A DNA stretch of 64,000 nucleotides from Lachnospiraceae bacterium (GCA_009774175.1 VSNG01000018.1:1-64000); one strand, 5' to 3'. Positions 24,759 to 34,325 are shown, counted from the stretch's first letter. Notes: generated from the letters alone by a model not told the origin. Program-made: numbers and translations.

Positions 24759-26405
24759 TTACTGAACGGAAAGCGTTCCCGCTGTGATACAGCGTCCCGA
24801 CTTTCTGTCAAACAACAGAATATCATTTCCGCTGATATTAAACCTCTCCTTCTGTCCAATCTTATAAAGAGTGCTGCCAAACACCACGCCCGTCAAAAGA
24901 TAATCTCCAACCGCCACCTTGATAGTAGATTCCATACCGGTCGGCATGGCGCCGAAGATCACGCCCTCCATTTCCCCGGACGCATCCACCTTGATACACT
25001 CCGGCCGGATACCAATGACAAAATCCTCATTGGTGATCACGGGCTCTTCCTGCACGCTGTAATCGCTCTCGTCCACCTTGCTGATGTGATACTTAAAGAC
25101 CTCGTCCTTGTTGCCCTTCTCCACGGCCTTCTTGTCCTGCAGCATTCTCTTTCTGGCTGCTTCCGCTTCTACCTCGTCGGCGTCTCTCCTGGCAAACCAC
25201 TTCTCCATATCAATGGGCTCGTTAGGCGTAAAGACTGCCTTCTTGCCGTCCAGCACCGACAGTTCCAGACTGCCGCCCGACTGCTTCCCTCTGGCCTCCA
25301 CAAAGTTAATGGAAGGATTGCCCACAAAATCCGCCACAAAGAGATTATTCGGTCTGTTATATACATCCAGCGGCGCGTCGTACTGCTGTAAGACGCCGTT
25401 GTTAATCAGACAGATTTTTGTCGCAAGCGTCATGGCTTCCATCTGATCATGAGTTACATACACGAAAGTGCTTCCCGTTTCCAAATGGAGTCGTTGTAAC
25501 TCGTATCTCATTTCCAAACGCAGCTTCGCATCCAAATTGGAAAGCGGCTCATCCATAAAGAGCACCTGCGGTTCAGGCGCAAGAGTTCTGGCAATCGCCA
25601 CTCTCTGCTGCTGGCCTCCGGAAAGCTCCGCCGGATATCTGTCCATAAACATACCGATCTTTACAATTCTGGAAACCCGGCGGACGGAAAGATCCACTTC
25701 CTCCTTCGTCAGTTTCCGCACGCTCTTCACTACTTTTCCGCCCTGTCTTACTGCAAAATCGTCGTCCAGCTCCTCCCCCTTATTTCTGTGGGATTCCCGC
25801 AGCGCGTTAAGCTCCTGCTCCATCTTCGCCACCGCGTCTTTCGCTGCTTTCTCTACGTCGGAAGCTTCCTGAATTTTCAGCCCGTAAAGCTCCTTGGCCG
25901 TATAGATGGATACCGTATAGGTATCAATCAGCTTCAGATGAATCTTATCCATATCAGGCTTGCCGTTTTTATCCCTGCACTCCTCGATCAGCTTAATAAA
26001 TTCTTTTGGATTTTTGAGCGCTTTAATCTTTGCGTCAAGCTTTTTCGCCTCCAGATCATAGGTCGGCATTTCCTCATGAATATTGCTAAGGCCGAAAGAA
26101 ATATTCTGATACACTGTCATATTCGGCCACAGCGCGTAGTTCTGGAACAAAAATCCGACTTTTCTCTTATTGGCGGGAACATTGATCCCGGCCTCGCTGT
26201 CAAATACTACTCTGTCACCTATGGTAATCTGTCCGCTGGTAGGCGTTTCCAGTCCCGCTATCATACGAAGGGTCGTGGTCTTACCGCAGCCGGACGGCCC
26301 AAGCAGGGTGATAAAAGAATTGTCCGCTATATCCAGATCCAGATGGTCCACTGCATAAAACTTTCCCCACCGTTTTGTTACGTCTCTTAATTTAATTTCC
26401 GGCAT
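24759..26405 (-). CDS. ABC transporter ATPase (MalK/FbpC type) with a large insertion
   Basis: A 548-residue ATPase that energises uptake with the adjacent permease and binding protein. Walker A GPSGCGKT 36-43, Q-loop Gln88, signature LSGGQQQ 261-267, Walker B VLFMDEP 281-287, H-loop His319, then a C-terminal TOBE-like regulatory part with VIGIRPECI. The distance from Q-loop to signature is about 173 residues, against roughly 50 in MalK-type proteins, so about 120 extra residues (around 110-235), charged and helical, are inserted in the helical subdomain. A second charged stretch (about 385-420) interrupts the C-terminal part. AAGGAGG precedes the ATG by seven bases; the permease gene is 12 bp upstream. 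Confidence 0.85.
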   Translation of the reverse strand: MPEIKLRDVTKRWGKFYAVDHLDLDIADNSFITLLGPSGCGKTTTLRMIAGLETPTSGQITIGDRVVFDSEAGINVPANKRKVGFLFQNYALWPNMTVYQNISFGLSNIHEEMPTYDLEAKKLDAKIKALKNPKEFIKLIEECRDKNGKPDMDKIHLKLIDTYTVSIYTAKELYGLKIQEASDVEKAAKDAVAKMEQELNALRESHRNKGEELDDDFAVRQGGKVVKSVRKLTKEEVDLSVRRVSRIVKIGMFMDRYPAELSGGQQQRVAIARTLAPEPQVLFMDEPLSNLDAKLRLEMRYELQRLHLETGSTFVYVTHDQMEAMTLATKICLINNGVLQQYDAPLDVYNRPNNLFVADFVGNPSINFVEARGKQSGGSLELSVLDGKKAVFTPNEPIDMEKWFARRDADEVEAEAARKRMLQDKKAVEKGNKDEVFKYHISKVDESDYSVQEEPVITNEDFVIGIRPECIKVDASGEMEGVIFGAMPTGMESTIKVAVGDYLLTGVVFGSTLYKIGQKERFNISGNDILLFDRKSGRCITAGTLSVQ

Positions 26406-26417
26406 GTCTCATCCTCC

Positions 26418-28241
26418 TTACTTTCCACCGATACCTTCATCCAGGCTTGCTCCGGTTATCTTATTCACTAATGTATTAAAGATCAGGATCGCCACGATCA
26501 GGATCAGGTTAATGGCGCTGGAAAATGCGTAAAGCCCCATCTCATCAAAGTAATCCAGTGTGGTCGATAATATAAAGCCCTGCGTACAGAGAAGCAAAAA
26601 CAGTGATAACTCTCTTAAGCATGTCATAAACGGCAGCATATAGCCGCTGATAATGGATGATTTCTGGATTGGAATGATAATCCGGAACATCCGTTTAAAC
26701 CATGAAAGATCCTGTATTATTGCCGCCTCCTCTATTTCCCCCGACAGCTGCAGCATGGAATTGAGGGCCGCCCTGCTGGCAAAAGGAATATATTTCACCG
26801 TACCTGCTATGATAAGCAGCGCATAGGTATTAAAGAGGTTAATCTTCTCATTGGAGAACAGGATGAAAAAGGCTGCTCCCACTGCAAGAGAAGGCATCAG
26901 GTAAGGCAGGAATGCCATATTGTTTACATAGTTTGCCCATTTGCTTCTTCTGTTTTTAGATACCGCATAACCGATCAACGTGCCGATGGTTCCTGCCACC
27001 AGCGCACAGCATACCGCCACTAACAGGGTACCGCCAAAGGCATTCCATATGGTCTTATTGAACAGGATACCCGGCTGGCCGTACAACGCGCCGGCGTTAT
27101 TATCACGGGTGATCCACCACTTGGTCGTAAGGTTGTTCATATCTCCCGTATACAGGAAGCTGTAATCTCCCGGGTTCGGCAGGAAGGTTTCAATCGCAAA
27201 GGAGATAATCGGGAAAATACTGGTAAAGAACGTCACCAGAATCAGCACGATGCCGATTGCATATTTTCCAACTTTACCCAAATTGATTTTGGAAATCTGC
27301 CCAGACTTACCGGTTACGGTCGTATAGCTCTTGCGGCTCTTTAAGCTCATCTGGTTCAATCCCAGAATCATGATACCGAAGATCATCATGATAATTGCCA
27401 GAATACTCGCTTCGCCCGTGTACTTGGAGTTCATGGACACATATTTTGTGGAAAGTGTGGTAAGCCCCAGATAATGAGGTACGGGGTAACTTCCCATTGC
27501 GCTTCCGAATACCAGAAGTATCGTGGAAAGAATCGCCGGTTTTACCATGGGCAGCGTCACCCTTGTCATAATCTTCCACTTGGGCGTGTCCAGAATGGTC
27601 GCCGCCTCCTCCAGATTGGCGTCCATATTACGGAAAATGCCGCCGATCATGATATAGGCAAAGGGCGCATAGTGCAGACCCAGCACCACCGCACAGGGCA
27701 GAAGCCCCATACACCACCATTTTGGCGCCGTCACCCCGAAGAGGGAAACAATCAGTCCGTTTGAAGTTCCCGTCACCGCATTGCTGTTAAAAAGGTTCTG
27801 CCAGACCACCGCCAGCGTCCACTGGGGCATAATGTACGGGAAAATAAAAATGGAGCTTAAATATTTTTTAAACTTTAAGTTTGTTCTCGTTATCAGGAAT
27901 GCAAATAAACCGCCGAATATAATTGAAATCAGGCAGGTAAAAACTGCCAGAAGCACCGTATTAAGCATCGGCGTCCACAAGTTACTCTTTGCCAGTCTGC
28001 TGGTAAACAAATCCACATAGTTTGCTGTGGAATAGCCCGTCGCCCTGCCTGTCAGATGGGCGTCAATCGTGCCCGGATGAATTTTGAAGGTGTCCTTCAC
28101 TATGGCAACAATCGGCGCCACCGTTCCAAAGGTAGCCGTTATGCCAAATAGAAGCAGGATGATATTTTGGGGCTTTGAAAAATAAGTTTTACATTTATTC
28201 AGATAAATCACTGAGGATTTTGTCTTTGTCTTTTCTCCCAT
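26418..28241 (-). CDS. Fused double-domain ABC permease (iron(III)/AfuB-like)
   Basis: A 607-residue permease with two homologous halves and about twelve membrane segments. Each half has the EAA loop that docks the ATPase: LEEAATILDTPKWKIMTRVT in the first and IEEAAIIQDLSWFKRMFRI in the second. This fused build is typical of FbpB/SfuB/AfuB-type importers of ferric iron or sugar phosphates. AAGGAG is six bases upstream of the ATG. It lies between the solute-binding lipoprotein gene (28369-29838), from which it is separated by a strong hairpin, and the ATPase gene 12 bp downstream. Substrate cannot be read from sequence alone. Confidence 0.87.
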   Translation of the reverse strand: MGEKTKTKSSVIYLNKCKTYFSKPQNIILLLFGITATFGTVAPIVAIVKDTFKIHPGTIDAHLTGRATGYSTANYVDLFTSRLAKSNLWTPMLNTVLLAVFTCLISIIFGGLFAFLITRTNLKFKKYLSSIFIFPYIMPQWTLAVVWQNLFNSNAVTGTSNGLIVSLFGVTAPKWWCMGLLPCAVVLGLHYAPFAYIMIGGIFRNMDANLEEAATILDTPKWKIMTRVTLPMVKPAILSTILLVFGSAMGSYPVPHYLGLTTLSTKYVSMNSKYTGEASILAIIMMIFGIMILGLNQMSLKSRKSYTTVTGKSGQISKINLGKVGKYAIGIVLILVTFFTSIFPIISFAIETFLPNPGDYSFLYTGDMNNLTTKWWITRDNNAGALYGQPGILFNKTIWNAFGGTLLVAVCCALVAGTIGTLIGYAVSKNRRSKWANYVNNMAFLPYLMPSLAVGAAFFILFSNEKINLFNTYALLIIAGTVKYIPFASRAALNSMLQLSGEIEEAAIIQDLSWFKRMFRIIIPIQKSSIISGYMLPFMTCLRELSLFLLLCTQGFILSTTLDYFDEMGLYAFSSAINLILIVAILIFNTLVNKITGASLDEGIGGK

Positions 28242-28295
28242 AAGCTTCTCCTTAAAGATCTTAAGCTTTGCTTTCTATACTTCTCTCTTTTAAAA

Positions 28296-28324
28296 TGGAA
28301 GTGGCATATTCCATGCCACTTCCA
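28296..28324 (-). terminator. Hairpin between binding-protein and permease genes
   Basis: A perfect 12-bp stem (TGGAAGTGGCAT at 28296-28307 with 28313-28324, 5-nt loop) with a short TTTT on its minus-strand 3' side. It lies 45 bp after the binding-protein stop and 55 bp before the permease start. It probably ends most transcripts or stabilises the binding-protein mRNA, giving more binding protein than permease. Confidence 0.65.
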
Positions 28325-28368
28325 GATTTTTCTTGTGTCACAGTGTAACCCGGTTTCCCAGTTCTGTC

Positions 28369-29838
28369 TTACTCTGCCGCTTCACCCTCGCTGTACTTGG
28401 TCAGAAGCTCAATCCAGCTTCCTACTGTGAAGGAAACGGATGCGCAGTACTCAGGATCCTCCAGTACCAGCTCGCCGTCTGTGGTCCACCAGTCATATCC
28501 TCTGTCATTCTTTGCTTCAAACTGCAAGGTGCCTGCCTCGTCATAGCCGCCCTTGCTGTGGCCGTAGGTTGCCTCTGTAGCAGCCGCCACGTCAGGATTT
28601 GACGAATAGCCGCCCATGTCCTTGCCCCATGCGCTGAAGCCGTCCTCCGTGCAGGTCATGTATGCAATGAATGCACATGCCGTCCAGGGAAGAGGACTGT
28701 TCTCTGTCACAAACAGGTAATGGCAGTAGCCGTAGCCGCCGATGCCCGTATAGCCGTCCTGATATGCCGCAACATTGATGTTATTAACAGACACGCCTGC
28801 GGATTCCTCAACGGAACGAAGCTTGGAGTACACCAGAAGGCCTGACTGATCGGTAGCGGAATCCGTTACCAGCGTATTACAGATCGGGCCGTCGTCTGTC
28901 TGGGCGTTGTAGCTTTCTACCCAAAGCTTGATCCATGCCAGCGCATATGCGCCGTCAGCGCCAAGGCCAAGGTCAGCCGCCTCAGACTCCATCTCCTGAA
29001 TGGTAGGCTGGAAGTATGCCTGCTTGTCGGCGTCAAGAGCGTTGAAGGCTTCTTTTAGCCAAGCGGCGTATTTATCCTCTGTAAGCATATAGAGGAAATT
29101 CTTGCCGACAATCTCGGAATCAATATCCATGTACAGGGAGTGTACGCCTTCTCCCACAAAATCCCAGCAGTTCTGATAGGTTGCGCTGCCTGTGTTGTTA
29201 TACATGAAGACTTTGTTCAATGTCTGCAAAGGCAGGAATCCGTCTACCGCATCGGGAGTAGTCCCGTTGGCCTCAGCCCACTCCTTCGGAATGTATGTAT
29301 CGAGAATACCTGTCTGCACCATCTTGGACTCAATCTGGTTACCGTCCTGAATCAGCGTCATGGCGAATGTGCCGGTATCCTTTAAGGAATCTGCGGTCAG
29401 CTGCTCGAAGATCTTATTGTTCTTAGGCTGCTGCCACTCAAACTCCATATTGTAGGAAGGATCAATGGTCTGCAAATATTCAATGAATAAAGGAAGTGCG
29501 GATTTGCCACGGCTGGAATTACCTACACCGTAGAAGGTCGCCCCGTTGGACTCCTCAATCGCCTTCTTTGCCAGATCCTCCATGGACATGCCTTCCGCCT
29601 CACGGATGATCTTCTGTGTCTCTGTCAGATTCGCCTCGTCTACAGGCGCCGCTTCCTCTGCTGCGGGTGCGCTGTCGTCTCCTGCATCCGCCGCGGGCGC
29701 TGCCGTTTCTGTCCCGGCTGCCGGTGCGTCCGTTCCCTGTTCTGCTGCGGGCTGCTGTGACGCTCCCCCGCCGCAGCCTGCCAATGTTCCTGCGATCATA
29801 CAGCTTGCCAATAACAACGATAATGCTTTCTTTTTCAT
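28369..29838 (-). CDS. Extracellular solute-binding lipoprotein of the AfuABC-like importer
   Basis: A 489-residue lipoprotein. The signal peptide MKKKALSLLLASCMIAG ends in the lipobox TLAGC with Cys22, followed by a long Ala/Pro/Glu/Asp-rich linker (about 23-75) and a family-1 type binding domain. It would capture the substrate outside the cell for the permease and ATPase encoded next. I chose the ATG at 29838 because AGGAGG lies six bases before it and the signal peptide begins there. A TATAAT sequence on the minus strand at 29934-29939 is a possible -10 with no clear -35, so an activator such as the nearby AraC-type regulator could be needed. Confidence 0.85.
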   Translation of the reverse strand: MKKKALSLLLASCMIAGTLAGCGGGASQQPAAEQGTDAPAAGTETAAPAADAGDDSAPAAEEAAPVDEANLTETQKIIREAEGMSMEDLAKKAIEESNGATFYGVGNSSRGKSALPLFIEYLQTIDPSYNMEFEWQQPKNNKIFEQLTADSLKDTGTFAMTLIQDGNQIESKMVQTGILDTYIPKEWAEANGTTPDAVDGFLPLQTLNKVFMYNNTGSATYQNCWDFVGEGVHSLYMDIDSEIVGKNFLYMLTEDKYAAWLKEAFNALDADKQAYFQPTIQEMESEAADLGLGADGAYALAWIKLWVESYNAQTDDGPICNTLVTDSATDQSGLLVYSKLRSVEESAGVSVNNINVAAYQDGYTGIGGYGYCHYLFVTENSPLPWTACAFIAYMTCTEDGFSAWGKDMGGYSSNPDVAAATEATYGHSKGGYDEAGTLQFEAKNDRGYDWWTTDGELVLEDPEYCASVSFTVGSWIELLTKYSEGEAAE

Positions 29839-30006
29839 AGCTTTCCTCCTGTTCTCACTTTCTTTTGTATGGCGGACACTTTTTAGTCTTATTGATCTGC
29901 CGCTGCCCGCCATCTGTCTTAACTCTTGATATCATTATAAGAGCACAATGCCAAAAGAAAAACGGGACATATCTGTTATTTCTTTGAAATTCCTGTGAAT
30001 TTATAC

Positions 30007-30038
30007 AAAAAAAGCCCCGGCAGAATGCTCTGCGAGGC
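30007..30038 (-). terminator. Intrinsic terminator after the YesN-type regulator gene
   Basis: Imperfect stem GCCTC-GCAGA / TCTGC-C-GGGGC on the minus strand (30014-30038) with a 4-nt loop, followed by a run of seven T. It separates the sensor operon (33674 to 30117) from the transport operon that starts at 29838. Confidence 0.8.
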
Positions 30039-30116
30039 ATTTTTGCATATATTTATCAGGCGTCCTTGCATTTATATGTGCAATTGCGCATCATTTCTGA
30101 AAAAGCCGGAATCGTC

Positions 30117-30896
30117 CTACTCCGTTTCGCCTCCAATCCTGTCCTGATACTCCGAGGGCGTTACCCCCGCAATCTTCTTGAAAATAGTTGAGAAATAGGT
30201 AATGTCCTTATAGCCTACCATCTCGGCCACTTCATAGACCTTATAGCGGCAGTTTTGCAAAAGCTTCATGGCCACCCGCACACGATAGCGGGTAATGTAG
30301 GCGTTGATCGTATACTCCGTTTCCTTCTTAAAAGTATGGCTCAAATGTCCCTCACTGAGCCCAAGGGACTCCGCGATCTTCCTCACGCCAATATCCGAAT
30401 CCGCATAGTGCTCCATAATATAATTCATGGCCTCCGTCACGTATTTACTCTTTTCACCCTTTTGAATAGACGCATGGGCCAGCACATTTTCCTCATGTTC
30501 CCTGCCGCCCTGCGATTGCCTTTCCTCAACCCTTTTCTTTATGTTTAAGACAGCCGTCTCCAGCTCCCCGTCCTCAAAAGGTTTCAGCAGATAGTCGGAT
30601 GCGCCCAGCTTAACGGCATTCTGGGCATAGGCAAAATCATCGTAAGCCGTCAAAAAGATCACATACGTCTCGTTACCTTCGTTCCGAAGCTCCGTAACCA
30701 TCTCAATCCCGTCCATTTTCGGCATACGGATATCACAGATCACAAGATCCGGCCGGTATTTGTGAATGGCCTCCAGCCCCTCCTCCCCGTTTGCAGCCTC
30801 CGCCACCACCATACAATCGAGTCTGGCCCAGTCCGTCTCCATAACAATCCCCTTTCTCACAAGGTTCTCATCATCCACCACCAATATTTTAAACAT
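30117..30896 (-). CDS. Response regulator, REC plus AraC-type DNA-binding domain (YesN-like)
   Basis: A 259-residue regulator. REC domain 1-120 with acidic pocket VVDDE near 6-10, phospho-acceptor Asp55 in LVICDIRMPK and a conserved Lys near 106 (YLLKPF). The AraC-type double helix-turn-helix covers about 155-255 (KIAESLGLSEGHLSHTFKKE and VAEMVGYKDITYFSTIFKK, typical for the family). It is the last gene of the binding protein-kinase-regulator operon and should be phosphorylated by the kinase encoded 73 bp upstream. Its likely target is the importer operon starting at 29838, just downstream. Confidence 0.9.
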   Translation of the reverse strand: MFKILVVDDENLVRKGIVMETDWARLDCMVVAEAANGEEGLEAIHKYRPDLVICDIRMPKMDGIEMVTELRNEGNETYVIFLTAYDDFAYAQNAVKLGASDYLLKPFEDGELETAVLNIKKRVEERQSQGGREHEENVLAHASIQKGEKSKYVTEAMNYIMEHYADSDIGVRKIAESLGLSEGHLSHTFKKETEYTINAYITRYRVRVAMKLLQNCRYKVYEVAEMVGYKDITYFSTIFKKIAGVTPSEYQDRIGGETE

Positions 30897-30969
30897 GAGT
30901 CTGTCCTCCCCCCGATTAGTTCAAATACGAAACCGCCTTTTTTGACGAACCTTCGTACTTCTTCTCACA

Positions 30970-32670
30970 TTACACCCGTACAACCGGCAGCGTCACCCTT
31001 ACTTTTGCGCCGCCTTCCGCCTGATTCTCCGCATACAGACCATACTGCGTGCCGTAATGAAGTCTGATTATCGTATCCACATTATAAAATCCGATATGCC
31101 CCTTAAGTTCCTCTCTGTTTCGCTCCTGCAAAAGGCCAAGAATCGTTTGATCCATTCCGCAGCCGTCATCGTATACTTCTATACAGAGCATTTCCCGCTC
31201 TTCATATATATTGATAAAAATATGGCCGTTTTCTCTCTCTTTTAATCCATGAATAATGGCATTCTCCACAATGGGCTGAATGATCATCTTCGGCACCATA
31301 CAATCTTCCAGCTCCAGCGGCAGTTCCACATCATAGGAAAAATTACCGTTAAAACGGATTTTCTGGATATCCATATAGGCGCACACCAGACTGACCTCCT
31401 CCGACAGGCTGATAAACTGCGCCTCCGAAATACTGGTGCGAAGTATTCTGGCAAGCCCCGAAGCCATAGTCGCCAGTTCCGGTACATGATGGGCTTTTGC
31501 AACCCACTTGATCGTGTCCAGCGTATTATATAAAAAATGGGGATTCAGCTGCGCCTGCATCATGGCAATATTGCTGTCGTTTAATTCCTTCTGCTGTTTC
31601 ACCTGCAATGCCAGATTCTCTTTAATCTGCCTGGTCATTCCGTCGAAGCTGGCGGAAAGCTGGCCAAACTCATCCTTCCTGCCGCTCCCCACCTGCACAT
31701 CCAGATCACCGCCCTCCACACGGGCCATGGCCCGCAAAAGCTTTTTAACCGGTGCAGTCAGGTAGTTGCTCATCACTCCTGCCGCCAGAACGCATAAAAG
31801 CAGGGAACAGACTGCCATAATCATGATTACCCCCACGGTCATATTGGTCACATCCCGCGTAAATACCGGCTCTTTCCCCAATATAATATAAAGTCCCGTA
31901 GACCCAAGCGGCGCAATATAAAAGGTAATGCCGTCCGCAGTCTGCCGCAGATCCTCCCCCGCCATCCGTCTGGTTCTGAGTATCTGGGCCAGCGATGCCT
32001 CCTTCGCCGCCTTCGTGCTGTACACATCCTCCCAGAAACTGTCCAGCACGGCTATCCCGTTCTGCTCATCATAAGCCCCTGCCAAAATCGTATCAAAATG
32101 ATCTTCCGTCATATCCACTACAACAAAACCGACGCATTCCTCGTTCTCGTCCAGAATCGCGCGGGCTCCCTGCAGGCAGAGCGCATTCGAAGACTGTTCC
32201 CAAGACGCCCGGCGCAAAATCATTTCCTGAGAATGTGTCCTTGCCACCTTTAATAATCCCCAATATACGGGAAGCTCCCCCGCCGCACCCTGAGGCGATG
32301 TGGAAAGGCTGCAAACGCCCTGCGCGTCATAAACGTGAAACCATGCAATTTCCCGCAAATCCTGCGTTTTTTCATACAGTCTCTTATAGGCCTTATTTTT
32401 CAGCCAGCTGTCCGTCTGGATAATACCGTCCACGATGACCGCGTCGGACATAATTTCCTCCGCCACCCGTTCCGTCTCGTCAAATACGCCCGTCATGCGG
32501 TTTTCCACACTGATCAGCTGTTCCTGGGTCTTTTCCTCATAATCGCGGGAAAGTCTGGCCTTTAAAACACTGACCAGAAAACAGCCGGTTATCACAAGCG
32601 GAACAAGCGCCACTACAATAAAGCACAAAAATAATTCTCTTTTAAAAGATTTCCTCAAAACTGTCTTCAT
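30970..32670 (-). CDS. YesM-type sensor histidine kinase
   Basis: A 566-residue membrane kinase. TM1 lies near 12-36, a large extracytoplasmic sensor region spans 37-275, TM2 near 277-301, then a HAMP domain (about 302-355), the His_kinase region with the phospho-accepting His378 in QLNPHFLYN, and a C-terminal HATPase domain with the N-box VENAIIHGLK and a DDGCGMD G-box. This domain order is typical of kinases that pair with YesN-type regulators. The ATG at 32670 overlaps the stop of the preceding binding-protein gene (ATGA at 32667-32670); an upstream in-frame ATG at 32694 has no ribosome site. The tight coupling with a solute-binding protein suggests that the latter presents ligand to this kinase. 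Confidence 0.9.
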   Translation of the reverse strand: MKTVLRKSFKRELFLCFIVVALVPLVITGCFLVSVLKARLSRDYEEKTQEQLISVENRMTGVFDETERVAEEIMSDAVIVDGIIQTDSWLKNKAYKRLYEKTQDLREIAWFHVYDAQGVCSLSTSPQGAAGELPVYWGLLKVARTHSQEMILRRASWEQSSNALCLQGARAILDENEECVGFVVVDMTEDHFDTILAGAYDEQNGIAVLDSFWEDVYSTKAAKEASLAQILRTRRMAGEDLRQTADGITFYIAPLGSTGLYIILGKEPVFTRDVTNMTVGVIMIMAVCSLLLCVLAAGVMSNYLTAPVKKLLRAMARVEGGDLDVQVGSGRKDEFGQLSASFDGMTRQIKENLALQVKQQKELNDSNIAMMQAQLNPHFLYNTLDTIKWVAKAHHVPELATMASGLARILRTSISEAQFISLSEEVSLVCAYMDIQKIRFNGNFSYDVELPLELEDCMVPKMIIQPIVENAIIHGLKERENGHIFINIYEEREMLCIEVYDDGCGMDQTILGLLQERNREELKGHIGFYNVDTIIRLHYGTQYGLYAENQAEGGAKVRVTLPVVRV

Positions 32671-33674
32671 TCCTGCTGTGTCAGTTCCTTCCATTCTGTC
32701 AGTATTTCTTCCCTGTGCTTTTCGGAATAATCCAGATCGTAAAACACTTCTCTGATCTCTTCTCCTTCCGCTCCCTTCCGCACGCTTCTGCGGTAAAGAC
32801 GGTCTTCCAGAAGCCTTTGTACGTCCTCGCTTACAGTAAATTCCAGGAACAGCTCCGCATTCTCCCTGTTGGGCGCATTTTTAATCAGGGCGCTCCCATC
32901 GGGCACCGCCGCCGTACCTTCTCTTGGATAAATCATGGCAATATCTGCATTCTGATCCATCTCCTTCAAAACGGTTTCCTCAAGCGTAATGCCGATCAGC
33001 TTCTTACCGGCAGTCACCTCCCCCAGCACTTCCCCGGAGCCGGAAAGAATGTCTCCGTCCAGATTGGAGACAAAGGCCTCCATCACTTCCTCCTCAGACA
33101 TATCTTCTGAAAGAATTTGCAGCATTGTCATAAGAGCCGTGTAGCTGCTTCCCGACCGGTCAGGGTCTGCAAAAGCAATACTTCCCTGCCAGTGATTGTT
33201 CGTCAGATCCCGCCAGCTGCGGGGCGTGCCTGCCGAGATCACCAGCTTCTTATTATAGACTATCACAATGGGCAGTCTGGAAAATACAGTATACACACCG
33301 TCCGGCGACGCATAAGTATCGTCAAGCTGTTCGCTCTGGCTGCTGCAATAGGGCTCAAAATATTCCCCATATGCATTCAGGCTGTCCACGCCGCCGCCAA
33401 ACATCACATCCCCGGAATTTTTTCCATCTTCCTCCCTGATTCGGTCTAACAGGTCGTTGGTTCCCCCGGTGACCACCTCTACCCAGATACCAGTCCTCTC
33501 CTCAAACTCCCTGACAATGGGTCCGTATATCTCTTCCTTGTGGGAGGTGTAAACCACCAGCTTATTGCTCTCCTCCAGATGATACTCCTCCTGCGCCTGC
33601 CCGCCGCCGCAGCCGCCAAAAATAAGTAACGGCGTCAGCACAACGGCAGCCGCCCGTAACATACGTTTTTTCAT
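32667..33674 (-). CDS. Solute-binding lipoprotein encoded with the sensor kinase (AfuA/PgtC-like)
   Basis: A 335-residue lipoprotein. The signal peptide ends in the lipobox IFGGC (Cys22), and the mature part is a type-2 periplasmic-binding fold like iron(III) or phosphoglycerate/hexose-phosphate binding proteins: LVVYTSHKEEIYGPIVREFE at the start, SGDVMFGGGVD, and the segment IAMIYPREGTAAVPDGSALI are typical. It lies first in an operon with the YesM/YesN pair and not with permease genes. By analogy with PgtC-type systems it probably acts as the extracellular ligand sensor for the kinase, while the 29838-encoded lipoprotein feeds the importer. The start has a purine-rich site (GAGAGGAAG) upstream. 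Confidence 0.85.
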   Translation of the reverse strand: MKKRMLRAAAVVLTPLLIFGGCGGGQAQEEYHLEESNKLVVYTSHKEEIYGPIVREFEERTGIWVEVVTGGTNDLLDRIREEDGKNSGDVMFGGGVDSLNAYGEYFEPYCSSQSEQLDDTYASPDGVYTVFSRLPIVIVYNKKLVISAGTPRSWRDLTNNHWQGSIAFADPDRSGSSYTALMTMLQILSEDMSEEEVMEAFVSNLDGDILSGSGEVLGEVTAGKKLIGITLEETVLKEMDQNADIAMIYPREGTAAVPDGSALIKNAPNRENAELFLEFTVSEDVQRLLEDRLYRRSVRKGAEGEEIREVFYDLDYSEKHREEILTEWKELTQQE

Positions 33675-33733
33675 ATTTCCACTTCCTCTCTGTAACTATT
33701 TTAACAAAAACAGTTTGGCAGTAAAAGACCCTC

Positions 33734-33762
33734 TTGACACTTCCTCCTTTTAGGTACATAAT
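33734..33762 (+). promoter_or_regulatory. Sigma-A-type promoter of the Mrp operon
   Basis: TTGACA (33734-33739), a 17-bp spacer and CATAAT (33757-33762) form a near-consensus vegetative promoter about 75 bp upstream of the first Mrp gene. The rest of the divergent gap (33675-33834) shows no convincing minus-strand promoter. Confidence 0.75.
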
Positions 33763-33834
33763 ATCAACGTTATACAAACGCCTTTTTAATAAGAAGAAAC
33801 ATGCTGGAGAATTTCAGAAGAATGGAGTGGAAAA

Positions 33835-34299
33835 ATGTTCGTACTTTTTTTTCTGATCTGGATTATATTTAACGGGCAGCTTACCTCGGAAATCGCTGCC
33901 TTCGGCGTCGTCATCGCAGGGGTCATGTACTGGTTTTTATGCCGGTTTTTTGATTACAGCCCTCGGTACGATGTTTTTTTATGCAAAAAGGCACCTCTGT
34001 TGATTCAATATATTCTGACCTTAATCTGGGAAATACTGAAAGCCAATATAACGGTCTTTCGCATGATCTATTCCGCCGAATACGAGCTGGAGCCTGCCGT
34101 CGTTCATTTCAGGACGAATCTGCACTCCACTCTGGCCCGGGTGCTGTTGGCCAATTCCATCACGCTGACGCCGGGCACCATTACTGTCTCTCTGACGGAC
34201 AATGAGTACACCGTGCACTGTCTGGACAAAGAACTGGCGGAGGGCATTTCCTCCTCCGTCTTCGTGAAACTTTTAACAAAACTGGAGGCTTCTGATTAA
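33835..34299 (+). CDS. mrpE: Mrp antiporter subunit E
   Basis: A 154-residue membrane protein of the MnhE/MrpE family. Two or three N-terminal membrane segments (about 2-35 and 50-72) are followed by a soluble C-terminal domain with the conserved ANSITLTPGTITVSL motif. MrpE is a small structural subunit of the multi-protein cation/proton antiporter. This is the first gene of a ten-gene operon reading E-F-G-B-C-D and further D-like subunits. GGAG lies seven bases before the ATG, and a strong promoter is at 33734-33762. Confidence 0.88.
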   Translation: MFVLFFLIWIIFNGQLTSEIAAFGVVIAGVMYWFLCRFFDYSPRYDVFLCKKAPLLIQYILTLIWEILKANITVFRMIYSAEYELEPAVVHFRTNLHSTLARVLLANSITLTPGTITVSLTDNEYTVHCLDKELAEGISSSVFVKLLTKLEASD

Positions 34300-34325
34300 C
34301 TGCCTGCGCCTCGAAAGGGAAAACA

